From: CAJCJE01 sp963818685
Lineage (GTDB): Bacteria; Actinomycetota; Actinomycetes; Mycobacteriales; Pseudonocardiaceae
Reading direction: 5' to 3'
Length of the DNA: 64,000 bases
NCBI GenBank assembly: GCA_963818685.1
Contig: CAWFTJ010000003.1
Location: 868,001 to 932,000 of the forward strand
The notes under the pieces are model-generated. The model made no database searches, was not told the DNA's origin, and saw only the letters and a program-made list of their open reading frames with translations. Positions within the stretch are counted from its first letter, which is position 1, and each line of letters begins with the position of its first letter. Position numbers and translations under genes: made by a program. Positions 54,426 through 63,322 of this stretch are shown piece by piece.

Positions 54426-57400
54426 CGGAGCCCGAAACACGCGAACTCGGCTGGCTCCGCAGGCTTGCCGGCTACCTGCTCAAACACCGGCGCAACGTGC
54501 TGCTCGCGCTTACCGGAGCGCTGCTCGGCAGCGCCTGCCAGACCCTCGTCCCGCTGATCGCCCGGCAGATCGTGGACGGCGTCGTCGTCGCGCGTCACTC
54601 GCCGCTGTGGCCGTGGTTGCTGCTGCTCGTCGCGGTCGCCGTGGCCAGCTTCGGCTTCACCTACCTGCGCCGCTACCGGGGCGGCCGGGTCGGCCTCGAA
54701 GTGCAGTACGACCTGCGCAACGAGATACACGACCACCTGCAGACCATGGACCTCGCCAACCTCGACCGGATGTCCACCGGACAGCTCGTCGCGCGCGCCA
54801 ACTCCGACTCCACCCTGGTCCAGGGCCTGCTCAACTTCTTCCCGATCATGAGCGGCAACCTGCTGCTGATACTGCTCTCGCTCGGCGCAATGTTCTACCT
54901 CTCACCGCTGTTGGCACTGGTCAGCCTCGTCGTTGCTCCGGTGCTGGTCGCGGTCTCCTACCGGATGCGCTGGCGCGTCTTCCCGGCCACCTGGGACGGC
55001 CAGCAACGCGAGGGCGACATCGCCCAGATCGTCGACGAGGACGTCAACGGCGTGCGCGTGGTGAAGGCATTCGGGCAGGAGCAACGCGAACTCGGCCGGA
55101 TTGTCACCGCGGCGAAATCCCTGTTCGGGGCGCGGATGCGCGCGGTGCGGCTGCAATCGCGCTACCAGCCGCTGCTGGAAGCCATCCCGTCCGTCGGCCA
55201 GGTCGCCATCCTCGCGTTCGGCGGCTGGCTCGCGCTGCGGCACCAGATCACGCTTGGCACGTTTCTCGCGTTCTCCACCTATGTCGCCCAGTTCGTCGCA
55301 CCCGCCCGCCAGCTCGCCGGTGTACTAACGATCGCTCAGCAGGCGCGCGCGGGCGTTGAACGGATCTTCCAACTGCTCGACCTGCCACCCGCCATCGCCG
55401 ACGCCGACGACGCGCAGGAACTTCCCGAGATCCGCGGCGAGATCACCTTCGCCGACGTCCGGTTCGGCTACGACGCCGACCACCCCGTGCTCGACGGCTT
55501 CGACCTCCGTATCGCGGCGGGGGAGCGGGTCGCGATCGTCGGTCCGAGCGGCAGCGGGAAATCCACGGTCGCCATGCTCGTCTCCCGGTTCAACGACCCG
55601 GATTCCGGCGCGGTCCTGGTGGACGGGCACGACCTGCGCACGGTCACGCTGAAGTCGTTGCGGCGCCAGGTCGGCGTCGCCTTCGAGGACAGCTTCCTGT
55701 TCTCCGAGACGGTCCGGGAGAACATCGCCTACGGCAGGCCCGACGCGACCGACGCCGAAATCGAGGCGGCGGCCCGCACGGCCGCGGCGCACGAGTTCAT
55801 CACGGCGCTGCCGGAGGGCTACGACACCATGGTCGGCGAGCGCGGCCTGACCCTCTCCGGCGGGCAACGCCAACGCATCGCGCTGGCCCGCGCCATTCTC
55901 GCCGACCCGCGCATCCTCGTTCTCGACGACGCGACCAGCGCCATCGACGCCAAGGTCGAGGAGGCGGTGCACGACGCGCTGCGCGGTGTCCTCGCCGACC
56001 GCACCACACTGCTCGTCGCGCACCGCCGCTCCACTCTGCACCTCGCCGACCGGATCGTCGTACTCGACGAGGGGCGCGTCGTCGAGCAGGGCACGCACGC
56101 CGAACTCGTCGAACGCAGCGCCATGTACCGGACGCTGCTGTCCGGGTTGGCGGAGGACGTGGCGGCCAAGGTCGGCGATCGCATCGAAACCCTCGCCGCC
56201 ATTACCACGACCGATTCGGCCTGGTCCAGCGCGAAGACCGAAGCTCCGGCCGCCAACGGCGCCGCCCGTCAGTTCGGCGCGCCGAGCATCGGCCCCGGCC
56301 TCGGCGGCAGCGCTGGCGGCGGCTGGCGGCTCAACCTCGCACCAACCCCGGAACTGCTCGCCAGGGTCGCTGCACTGCCGCCGATTCGCGACTTCCCGGA
56401 TGTCGACGTGGCCACGGAATCCCGGCACGACAAGGGTTTCCGGCTGCTCACCATTCTGCGTGAGTTCCGCCGGCCGCTGCTGATCGGTCTGATCCTGGTC
56501 GTCATCGACGCACTCGCCGGCCTGGCCGGACCGATCCTGGTCAAGTCCGGTGTGGACGACGGCGTCACCGCAGGCTCGCAGACCGTGCTGTTCGTCGCGT
56601 CCGGCCTGTTCCTGGTGGTCACCCTCGCTGACCTGATCGACCAGATCGGCGAAACCTTCGTCACCGGTCGCGCGGCCGAGCGGATCATGCTGTCGCTGCG
56701 GGTACGAATCTGGGCACAGCTGCAACGACTCTCGCTCGATTACTACGAGCGTGAGATGGCCGGCCGGATCATGACCAGGATGACCACCGACGTCGACCAG
56801 TTCGAGTCGCTGATCGAGAACGGCCTGCTCTCCGCGCTCGTCTCGCTGGTCACGTTCGTCGGCGTGGGCGTGGCCATCGTGCTGATCAATACCGAACTGG
56901 GTTTCTGCACGTTGACCGTTGTCGTGCCGCTGGCCATCGGCACGATGATCTTCCGCCGCAAGGCCGCGCGCCTCTACGACCTCGCCAGGGAACGGATCGC
57001 GATAGTCAACGCGGACTTTCAGGAAAGCCTCTCCGGCGTCCGCGAGTCCCAGGCGTTCACCCACGAGCCACTGACCAGCAAACGCTTCCACCGCCTCGGA
57101 CGCGACTACCTGACTGCCCGAGTGTCCGCTCAGCGACTCGTCGCCGTTTACTTTCCGTTCGTTCAGTTCCTGTCCGCGGGTGCGGACGCGATCGTGCTCG
57201 GTGTCGGCGCTGACCTGATCGCGGGCGGTCACCTCACCACCGGCGCGCTCATCGCGTTCATGCTCTACATCGACATGTTCTTCTCGCCGATCCAGCAACT
57301 GTCCCAGGTGTTCGACGCCTGGCAGCAGACCCGCGTCTCGGTCGGCCGAATAGCCCAACTGATGCGGCTGGACACGCTCACCCCGCAACCGGAGCGGCCA

Positions 57401-58264
57401 GCACGCATCGAGCGGGTGCGCGGCGAACTCGTGCTTGACGCCGTCCGGTTCTCCTACCCGGCCGTCACCAGTTGGCCGGCGCGCGGTCCCCAACGCCTCG
57501 GCCCCGCCGACGCCCGCCTCTCGCGCGGTGCGGATGCGGGACCGACGAAACCCCCTGAGGCACTGCGCGGCATCGACCTGCGGATCGCGCCGGGCGAGAC
57601 CGTCGCGATCGTCGGCGAGACCGGCGCAGGCAAGTCGACCGTGATGAAGCTGCTCGCGCGCTTCTACGACCCGGATTCGGGCAGCGTGCGCCTGGACGGC
57701 AACGACCTGCGCACGCTCGATCTGCACGAGTTCCGTCGGCAACTCGGCTATGTGCCGCAGGAGGGCTTCCTGTTCTCCGGCAGCATCCGGGACAACATCG
57801 CCTACGGGCGCCCGGACGCGAGCGACGCGGAGGTGGAGGCCGCGGCACGAGCGGTCGGCGCGCACGAGTTCATCGCGAGCCTGCCCGGCGGCTACCTGCA
57901 CACCATGGCCGAACGCGGCCGCTCACTGTCGGCTGGTCAACGCCAACTGCTCGCCCTGGCGCGCGCCGAACTCGTCGACCCCGCCGTGCTGCTGCTCGAC
58001 GAGGCGACCTCCAATCTGGACCTGGTCACCGAGGCGCACGTCGCGGCGGCCATGCAACGGCTCTCGCACAACCGGACCACGATCGTGATCGCGCACCGGT
58101 TGCAGACCGCGAAAACCGCGGACCGAATCGTCGTACTCGACAAGGGCCAGGTCGCCGAATGCGGTTCGCACGACGAACTCCTAGCTGTACAAGGAAAATA
58201 CGCGTCAATGTGGCAGGCGTTCGAACTGGTCAGCGGCACCGGCCAACAGACCGCGTGGCGCTAA
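54422..58264 (+). CDS. Double-length ABC exporter (TMD-NBD-TMD-NBD fusion)
   Basis: 1280 residues: two complete type IV half-exporters in one chain. Half 1: TMD about 15-310, NBD about 335-570 with Walker A GPSGSGKS (374-381), LSGGQ (478-482), Walker B LVLDDATS (499-506) and His534. Half 2: TMD about 675-960, NBD about 985-1275 with Walker A near 1064, LSAGQ near 1169 and Walker B VLLLDEATS near 1190. The catalytic carboxylate is Asp503 in NBD1 but Glu in NBD2, and NBD2 has a non-canonical LSAGQ, so one ATP site is degenerate, as in heterodimeric multidrug exporters (BmrCD, TM287/288). Coupled to the MarR gene. Confidence 0.92.
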   Translation: MTEPETRELGWLRRLAGYLLKHRRNVLLALTGALLGSACQTLVPLIARQIVDGVVVARHSPLWPWLLLLVAVAVASFGFTYLRRYRGGRVGLEVQYDLRNEIHDHLQTMDLANLDRMSTGQLVARANSDSTLVQGLLNFFPIMSGNLLLILLSLGAMFYLSPLLALVSLVVAPVLVAVSYRMRWRVFPATWDGQQREGDIAQIVDEDVNGVRVVKAFGQEQRELGRIVTAAKSLFGARMRAVRLQSRYQPLLEAIPSVGQVAILAFGGWLALRHQITLGTFLAFSTYVAQFVAPARQLAGVLTIAQQARAGVERIFQLLDLPPAIADADDAQELPEIRGEITFADVRFGYDADHPVLDGFDLRIAAGERVAIVGPSGSGKSTVAMLVSRFNDPDSGAVLVDGHDLRTVTLKSLRRQVGVAFEDSFLFSETVRENIAYGRPDATDAEIEAAARTAAAHEFITALPEGYDTMVGERGLTLSGGQRQRIALARAILADPRILVLDDATSAIDAKVEEAVHDALRGVLADRTTLLVAHRRSTLHLADRIVVLDEGRVVEQGTHAELVERSAMYRTLLSGLAEDVAAKVGDRIETLAAITTTDSAWSSAKTEAPAANGAARQFGAPSIGPGLGGSAGGGWRLNLAPTPELLARVAALPPIRDFPDVDVATESRHDKGFRLLTILREFRRPLLIGLILVVIDALAGLAGPILVKSGVDDGVTAGSQTVLFVASGLFLVVTLADLIDQIGETFVTGRAAERIMLSLRVRIWAQLQRLSLDYYEREMAGRIMTRMTTDVDQFESLIENGLLSALVSLVTFVGVGVAIVLINTELGFCTLTVVVPLAIGTMIFRRKAARLYDLARERIAIVNADFQESLSGVRESQAFTHEPLTSKRFHRLGRDYLTARVSAQRLVAVYFPFVQFLSAGADAIVLGVGADLIAGGHLTTGALIAFMLYIDMFFSPIQQLSQVFDAWQQTRVSVGRIAQLMRLDTLTPQPERPARIERVRGELVLDAVRFSYPAVTSWPARGPQRLGPADARLSRGADAGPTKPPEALRGIDLRIAPGETVAIVGETGAGKSTVMKLLARFYDPDSGSVRLDGNDLRTLDLHEFRRQLGYVPQEGFLFSGSIRDNIAYGRPDASDAEVEAAARAVGAHEFIASLPGGYLHTMAERGRSLSAGQRQLLALARAELVDPAVLLLDEATSNLDLVTEAHVAAAMQRLSHNRTTIVIAHRLQTAKTADRIVVLDKGQVAECGSHDELLAVQGKYASMWQAFELVSGTGQQTAWR

Positions 58265-58362
58265 AGCACACCTGTGCGAGCGCTCGCTAAGCCACGAACC
58301 TTGCTACGCGAGCGGTCGCTAAAGGCACGAGCTTCCTTGCGTGACCGTTCGTTGAGGCATCG
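58265..58362. repeat. Degenerate tandem repeat of about 32-33 bp
   Basis: Three diverged units follow the ABC exporter stop: GTGCGAGCGCTCGCTAAG..., CGCGAGCGGTCGCTAAA..., CGTGACCGTTCGTTGAGG.... Each centres on a palindromic GCGA...TCGC core. A related element, TGACCGTCCGCTTGGTCGCT, lies on the other side of the monooxygenase gene (59850-59869). Confidence 0.65.
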
Positions 58363-58435
58363 CCGCCGGCCGGTGAATGCTCGGCCTGGCCAGTGGTGCT
58401 TCGGCGGACTGGTGGTGCCGGCCGGTTGTGCTGGT

Positions 58436-59626
58436 TCAGGCCAGTGACGTGTTCCAGTCGATCTGGCGGAGCAGGTCGTCGTCCGCCAACCGGGGCGACG
58501 GCTGGGACTGGCGCTGGCGGATCACCTCGTTGTCGATCGCGCGCTGTTCCCGGTCGGGCATCCTGCTCACGGTCATCCGCGCGCTGTTGGCGATGTTCTT
58601 GGCAACGCGCGGCCTGCGGATCTGTTCGTACAACGCGAATCCGGCCGCGACGGTGTCCGTGTCGCGCAGGGCCTTGGCCAGGACGACGGCGTCCTCGATA
58701 GCCATGGACGCACCCTGGCCGGTCGCCGGGGAGGCGGCGTGTGCGGCGTCGCCGATGACGAGCATGCGATTGGTGCGCCAGTTGCTCAGGCCGGGCAGGT
58801 CGCGGGCGTTGGTGACGAGCAGTTCGTGCTTGGTGGCCGCGACGATGTCGGCCGCCGGAGTGTCGTCGGCGCGGAGCAGTGGGACGAGCAGGTCGCGCCA
58901 CTGGGCCAAGGTCGTCGCCGCGATTTCCGTTGCCCGCAGCGGTTTTTCGTCCGGCACGCGGGCGAACCAGTAGGTTTCGCCGGTCGGCGAGACGGCGAAA
59001 CCGAACGCCGCGGTGCTGCCGGGGATCATGGTGATCTCCTCGGTTTCGCACTTCGGCGCGATGTCCTTGGTGTAGCCGTAATACACGCGCTGGCCCGCGT
59101 AGCGCGGGGCGGGCGAGTTCGGGTCGATCAGGGTGCGCAGGGTGGAGTTCAGGCCGTCTGCGCCGATCAGCACGTCGCCGCGCGCGGTTTCGCCGTGTCG
59201 GAAGGTGACCGTGACACCGTCCGGGTCCTCGGTCGCCGAGGCGAGCCGGGCACCGTGCGTGATCGGGATGCCGCGCTTGACGACTTCGGCCCGCAGCGCG
59301 GCGCCGAGTTGCGCCCTGCGCAGGCAACGGAACCGGGTCAGGGGATCCTCGTGCGCGCCGAGCGGGGCCTTGCTGAGCACCGTGCCGTCCTCGGCGAGGA
59401 TCCGGATCGAGGTCAGTGCGAAGCCGACGCCGGCGACCGGCGCCGCCGCGTCGATCTGGCCGAGTGCCGTCATTCCGTTGCTGGCCAGGGTCAGGAACGC
59501 GCCGATGTCCTCACCGGTTTCCGGATGTGCCTCGTAGACCGCGACGTCCAACCCTGCTTTGTGCAGCGCGAGGGCGGCAGCACTGCCGCCGATACCCGCA
59601 CCGATGATCATCACCCGAGCCGTCAT
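58436..59626 (-). CDS. FAD-dependent monooxygenase (PHBH-fold)
   Basis: 396 residues. N-terminal dinucleotide motif MIIGAGIGGSAAALAL (5-20), the DG motif VLIGADGLNSTLR near 152-164 and the second FAD motif VIGDAAHAASPATGQGASMAIED near 287-309. Class A flavoprotein hydroxylases of this size act on aromatic or polyketide substrates. The ATG at 59626 starts just before the FAD motif; longer frames upstream are unlikely. No pathway neighbours reveal the substrate. Confidence 0.9.
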   Translation of the reverse strand: MTARVMIIGAGIGGSAAALALHKAGLDVAVYEAHPETGEDIGAFLTLASNGMTALGQIDAAAPVAGVGFALTSIRILAEDGTVLSKAPLGAHEDPLTRFRCLRRAQLGAALRAEVVKRGIPITHGARLASATEDPDGVTVTFRHGETARGDVLIGADGLNSTLRTLIDPNSPAPRYAGQRVYYGYTKDIAPKCETEEITMIPGSTAAFGFAVSPTGETYWFARVPDEKPLRATEIAATTLAQWRDLLVPLLRADDTPAADIVAATKHELLVTNARDLPGLSNWRTNRMLVIGDAAHAASPATGQGASMAIEDAVVLAKALRDTDTVAAGFALYEQIRRPRVAKNIANSARMTVSRMPDREQRAIDNEVIRQRQSQPSPRLADDDLLRQIDWNTSLA

Positions 59627-59961
59627 CAGTTTCTCCCCGATGCAACCGGTGGCTGGTTCGGCTGAGCATTCTGCACGGTCCGGTTTCGGTGCCGGATCGG
59701 GGTCGCCGCGCCGAAGACGAATGGCGCGGCTGTCTGGTGGGGCGAAGATCTCGCCCTGCGAGGATGCTAGGCCACACAAGGGCGTCGACCTGCGGGGTTC
59801 TCGGGACCGGACGGCCCTGTTCGCGCCGCGTCAACCGCTGTTCCGTAAGTGACCGTCCGCTTGGTCGCTCAGGCATCCCTAATCACTGTGGTGGTTCGTG
59901 ATGATCGCCATATGACGAAGTTTGGCTTGCCCGACGAACACGCACGTGTTGGTATGGTCAG
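59627..59961. other. Promoter region between monooxygenase and DeoR genes
   Basis: Mostly featureless. It contains the imperfect inverted repeat AGTGACC (59848-59854) and GGTCGCT (59863-59869), a candidate operator, and a TATGGT hexamer (59953-59958) just before the DeoR start. Confidence 0.5.
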
Positions 59962-60720
59962 GTGAGTCTTTCGGAACGGCATCAATCGATCATCGATCAT
60001 GTTCGAAACCTCGGCCGGGTCAGCGTCACCGAACTGGCCGACGCGCTCGGCACGTCCGAGGTGACCATCCGCCGCGATCTGGAGGAGTTGGCCCCGCTCG
60101 GCGTGCTGCGCCGGGTGCGCGGCGGCGCGGTAAGCCTGCTCGGACAGGGTGACGAACTGCCGTTCGCGGTGCGGGAAGTGCAGGTCAGCGCGGAGAAGCA
60201 GCGGATAGCCAAGGTCGTCGGCGAACTGGTCGACGACGGCGAGGTCGTTCTGTTGGACAGCGGCACCACCGCGCTGGAGGTGGCCAGGGTGCTCGCCGGG
60301 CGCCAGCTGACCGTGCTGCCGCTGTCGCTGCAGTCCGCCGATGTGCTCGCCGACGCGCCGCCGACCAGGGTGATCCTCCCCGGTGGCGAACTGCGCCCGG
60401 TCGAGCTGACCGCGACCGGTCCGCTCGCCGAGGCGACCGTGCGCGCACTGCGCTTCGACACCGCGGTGATCACCTGCTGCGGGGTGTCCGTTTCAGCCGG
60501 CCTGACGGCCATCAGCCTGGCCGACGCCGCCATCAAGGCGGCCGCGATCGACGTGGCCACCCGGGTGGTGCTGGCAGCTGACTCCACCAAGTTCGCCAGG
60601 ACCACGATGGCCGTGATCGCGCCGCTGACCAAGGTCGACGTGCTGGTCACGGACGACCAACTGCCCGAGTCGACGCACGCCGCGCTCACCGATCTCGGTA
60701 TCGAGGTCCGGTATGGCTGA
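59962..60720 (+). CDS. DeoR/GlpR family transcriptional regulator
   Basis: 252 residues: HTH at 5-58 (RHQSIIDHVRNLGRVSVTELADALGTSEVTI... RRDLEEL) and the DeoR sugar-phosphate sensor domain at about 75-235 with LLDSGTTALEVARVL, VILPGGELR and VVLAADSTKFAR. These proteins sense phosphorylated sugars. It heads an operon with an MFS transporter and a YnfA-like protein; its stop overlaps the MFS start by eight bases. Confidence 0.9.
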   Translation: MSLSERHQSIIDHVRNLGRVSVTELADALGTSEVTIRRDLEELAPLGVLRRVRGGAVSLLGQGDELPFAVREVQVSAEKQRIAKVVGELVDDGEVVLLDSGTTALEVARVLAGRQLTVLPLSLQSADVLADAPPTRVILPGGELRPVELTATGPLAEATVRALRFDTAVITCCGVSVSAGLTAISLADAAIKAAAIDVATRVVLAADSTKFARTTMAVIAPLTKVDVLVTDDQLPESTHAALTDLGIEVRYG

Positions 60721-61930
60721 GGGAGAGCGTGTGCTGCCCAGCGTGCGGAAGTCCACTGTGGACACACGGGCGGCGAGTCGGGCACGGTTGTCCGTGAACG
60801 TGGTGTTCGTCATCCACGGCATCCTGTTCGCCTCGTGGACCGCGCACGTCCCGCAGGTCAAGGCCGCGCTGAACATCGGCGACGGCCAGCTCGGCATCGC
60901 ACTGCTCGGCGAGTCGGTCGGCTCGGTCACCGCGACCCTGCTGGCCGGCATGATCCTGGCCCGGTTCGGCAGCCGCCGGGTGGTGCGAGCGACCGCGATC
61001 GGCTACTGCCTGGCCGGGATACTGGTCGGCCTGTCCGGCTCGATCGGCGAACTGTTCGCCGCGCTGGCCGTGTGGGGGCTGTTCGCCGGCGGGCTCGATG
61101 TCGCCATGAACACCCAGGCCATCAACGTCGAACGTGAACTCGGCAGGCCGATCATGGGCAAGATGCACGGGAGTTGGAGCATTGGTTCGCTGGTCGGCTC
61201 CGGCATCGGCGTGGTCGCCGTCGCCATCGGCGTGACGTTGACCTGGCAGTTGCTCGCGCTCGGCGTGGTGACCGTGACCATCGCCGTCATCCTGATCGCG
61301 CGCCTGCTCAACGACCCCGTGCACGAACGTCACCACAACGCCACGCGACGGCGCAGGCCCAGCGCAGCACTGCTGATCCTCGGCACCATCGCCTTTGCCG
61401 GCCTGCTCACCGAGGGCGGCACCGGCAACTGGTCCGCCGTCTACATGCGCGACACGCTGCACGCGCAGCCCGCCGTCGCCGGCCTCGCCTACACCGCGTT
61501 CACGCTGGCCATGGTCACGGTGCGGCTCGCGGGCGCCCGGCTGCTGCGCCGGTACAGCCCGCGCCAGGTGATCAGTGTGTGCGCGGCCATCGCCACCGTC
61601 GGCCTCGGCAGCGCGCTCGTGATCGACGACCCGGTCGCCGGCATCGTCGGGTTCGGCTTGTTCGGCATCGGGTTGGCGTCCATCATTCCGATGGTGTTCA
61701 GTGCCGCCGGCAACCAACCCGGACTGGCCGCCGGCACCGCGGTCGCCACGGTGTCCGCGGTCGGCTGGATGGGGTTCATGATCGGTCCGCCGCTGATCGG
61801 CCTTGTCGCGGGCCATTCCAGCCTTTCCATCGCGTTGATCGTGTTCCCGCTGCTCACCGGCTTCGTCGCGCTCGCAGCACCGCGCATCCGCGCCCTGGAT
61901 CTCGCCAAACCCGCCGCCCTCTCGGAGTGA
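60713..61930 (+). CDS. MFS transporter
   Basis: 405 residues, about twelve transmembrane helices. ILARFGSRRVVRA between helices 2 and 3 is the MFS motif A region, and ARLLRRYSPRQVI is its counterpart between helices 8 and 9. It resembles the group of sugar or drug MFS proteins linked to DeoR regulators (YfcJ/YbjJ-like, with GLDVAMNTQAINVER near 122-136). Translationally coupled on both sides (eight-base overlap before, GTGA after). Confidence 0.88.
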   Translation: MAEGERVLPSVRKSTVDTRAASRARLSVNVVFVIHGILFASWTAHVPQVKAALNIGDGQLGIALLGESVGSVTATLLAGMILARFGSRRVVRATAIGYCLAGILVGLSGSIGELFAALAVWGLFAGGLDVAMNTQAINVERELGRPIMGKMHGSWSIGSLVGSGIGVVAVAIGVTLTWQLLALGVVTVTIAVILIARLLNDPVHERHHNATRRRRPSAALLILGTIAFAGLLTEGGTGNWSAVYMRDTLHAQPAVAGLAYTAFTLAMVTVRLAGARLLRRYSPRQVISVCAAIATVGLGSALVIDDPVAGIVGFGLFGIGLASIIPMVFSAAGNQPGLAAGTAVATVSAVGWMGFMIGPPLIGLVAGHSSLSIALIVFPLLTGFVALAAPRIRALDLAKPAALSE

Positions 61931-62271
61931 CGTTGCTGCCCCTGCGTTCCGTGCTGTTGTTCGTCGTCGCCGCCCTGTTCGAGATCGGCGGAGCCTGGCT
62001 GGTGTGGCAGGGGGTGCGTGAGCACAAGGGCTGGCTGTGGGTGACCGGCGGCGTGCTGGCGCTCGGCGCCTACGGCTTCGTGGCCACGCTGCAGCCGAGC
62101 GCCCAGTTCGGCCGGATTCTCGCCGCGTACGGCGGGATCTTCGTGGCAGGTTCGCTGGCCTGGGGCATGGTCGTGGACGGTTATCGGCCGGACCGCTTCG
62201 ACGTCATCGGTGCGTTGGTCTGCCTGCTCGGCGTCGGCCTGATCATGTACGCGCCGCGCGGGGCCGGTTGA
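61927..62271 (+). CDS. YnfA family membrane protein
   Basis: 114 residues with four transmembrane helices, beginning LLFVVAALFEIGGAWLVWQG and ending with GRILAAYGGIFVAGSLAWG and DVIGALVCLLGVGLIMYAPR, a close fit to the UPF0060/YnfA family (small multidrug-resistance-like fold). GTG 61927 overlaps the MFS stop. Its partner role in the DeoR/MFS operon is not known. Confidence 0.9.
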   Translation: MTLLPLRSVLLFVVAALFEIGGAWLVWQGVREHKGWLWVTGGVLALGAYGFVATLQPSAQFGRILAAYGGIFVAGSLAWGMVVDGYRPDRFDVIGALVCLLGVGLIMYAPRGAG

Positions 62272-62299
62272 CATCGGCCCCGCGATTATCGAGCGTTCG

Positions 62300-63178
62300 C
62301 TAGAGAGTCGGGCCGAAGCTACAGGTGACCGGCTCGGCATGTGTCGGATCGAGTGCGTTCGCGATCATGGTCTCCACGTCGAGGTCGTATGCGAGTCCGA
62401 TGTGGCCGACCGGATCGAACGGACAGAAGTCCTGCACGTACTCGTTGGTCACACCAGGCTCGTCGATGAACGCGGTCTCCTTGGTCGTCGCCGACTGGTG
62501 TGGGGTGACCAGTTCATCGCTGCGCGACGCGATCACGGTGTAACCGATGCCGGGCTGCGCGATCGGCCCGGTGTCCAGCTTGACGACGCCGGACCCACCG
62601 GTGATCAACTCATCGCACGCTGGGCAGCCGAACTCCTTGAGCACCTGCTCGACGAGTTGCCGCAGTTGCAGTGTGTTGGCGACGCTGACCAGCCCGGCGA
62701 ACGTGGTGCCGTGCGTCGGTGGCGCGAGCGCTACCACCTTGTCGACCTCGCCAGCGATGCCCAGTTCCTTGGGAATGTATAGCGACTGGAAGCCACCCTC
62801 GGAGTGTCCGATGATGTCCACTTTGGCCGCGCCGGTTTCGGCGCGGACCTGTTCGATGAACGCCTTGATCTGTTGTGCCGACTGGTCGACGTCGACGAGG
62901 CCACCGACTGGAATGCCGGGTGCCTCCTCGCCGTAGGTCAGATCGAACGTGCAGTAGCCCGCCGCCGCGAGTCGCAGAGCGATCGGGCCGACATTGCCCG
63001 GCCCGTTGCCGCCGAGCCCGTGTAGCAGCACGACGGGCGACGGGTGCGCGGGCACGGGTTGGCAGGACGGGTTGTCGTATCCACCAGCCGTTGCGGCGGC
63101 GCTCGCGGTGCCGCCGACGGCGACACCGCCAATGGCCAGGGCGACCGCGAGCACGGTCCGGATGAGCCTACGGCGCAT
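62300..63178 (-). CDS. Secreted triacylglycerol lipase/esterase
   Basis: 292 residues. Sec signal peptide at 1-28 (RRRLIRTVLAVALAIGG... TASAAA). The alpha/beta-hydrolase has the oxyanion loop LLHGLGGNGPGN near 50-61, nucleophile elbow GHSEGGFQS near 124-132, an acidic residue in SRSDELVTP near 220-228 and His in DPVGHIGLAYD near 256-266. Four Cys in the C-terminal half may form disulfides. It faces a TetR gene with three shared operators upstream, so transcription is likely induced by a lipid-like signal. Confidence 0.9.
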   Translation of the reverse strand: MRRRLIRTVLAVALAIGGVAVGGTASAAATAGGYDNPSCQPVPAHPSPVVLLHGLGGNGPGNVGPIALRLAAAGYCTFDLTYGEEAPGIPVGGLVDVDQSAQQIKAFIEQVRAETGAAKVDIIGHSEGGFQSLYIPKELGIAGEVDKVVALAPPTHGTTFAGLVSVANTLQLRQLVEQVLKEFGCPACDELITGGSGVVKLDTGPIAQPGIGYTVIASRSDELVTPHQSATTKETAFIDEPGVTNEYVQDFCPFDPVGHIGLAYDLDVETMIANALDPTHAEPVTCSFGPTL

Positions 63179-63196
63179 GAGAACTCCTAGTTTCTC

Positions 63197-63229
63197 GATA
63201 CCCGCCGGTATTGGATACTCATCAGTATC
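63197..63229. promoter_or_regulatory. Two adjacent TetR operators before the lipase gene
   Basis: GATACC-CGCC-GGTATT (63197-63212) and GATACT-CATC-AGTATC (63214-63229) share the 16-bp form GATACY-N4-RGTATC and are arranged 17 bases apart, about one and a half helical turns, allowing two dimers to bind side by side. Confidence 0.78.
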
Positions 63230-63285
63230 GGGTTGCGCGGCGCTGTGTCAAGGGTCACTTACGGATTCCATGCGGCCGGACATTG

Positions 63286-63301
63286 GATTCCGATCGGTAT
63301 C
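63286..63301. promoter_or_regulatory. Third TetR operator at the tetR promoter
   Basis: GATTCC-GATC-GGTATC, one mismatch from the same operator form, 22 bases before the TetR start codon and just upstream of its TACCGT -10 hexamer (63311-63316). Predicts autoregulation. Confidence 0.75.
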
Positions 63302-63322
63302 GAATGTTGCTACCGTTGCACT

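Noticed and set aside
55325..57901. Long open frame antisense to the ABC exporter
   Set aside because: Shadow of the third-position GC bias; His/Asp/Arg-rich with no recognisable protein family.
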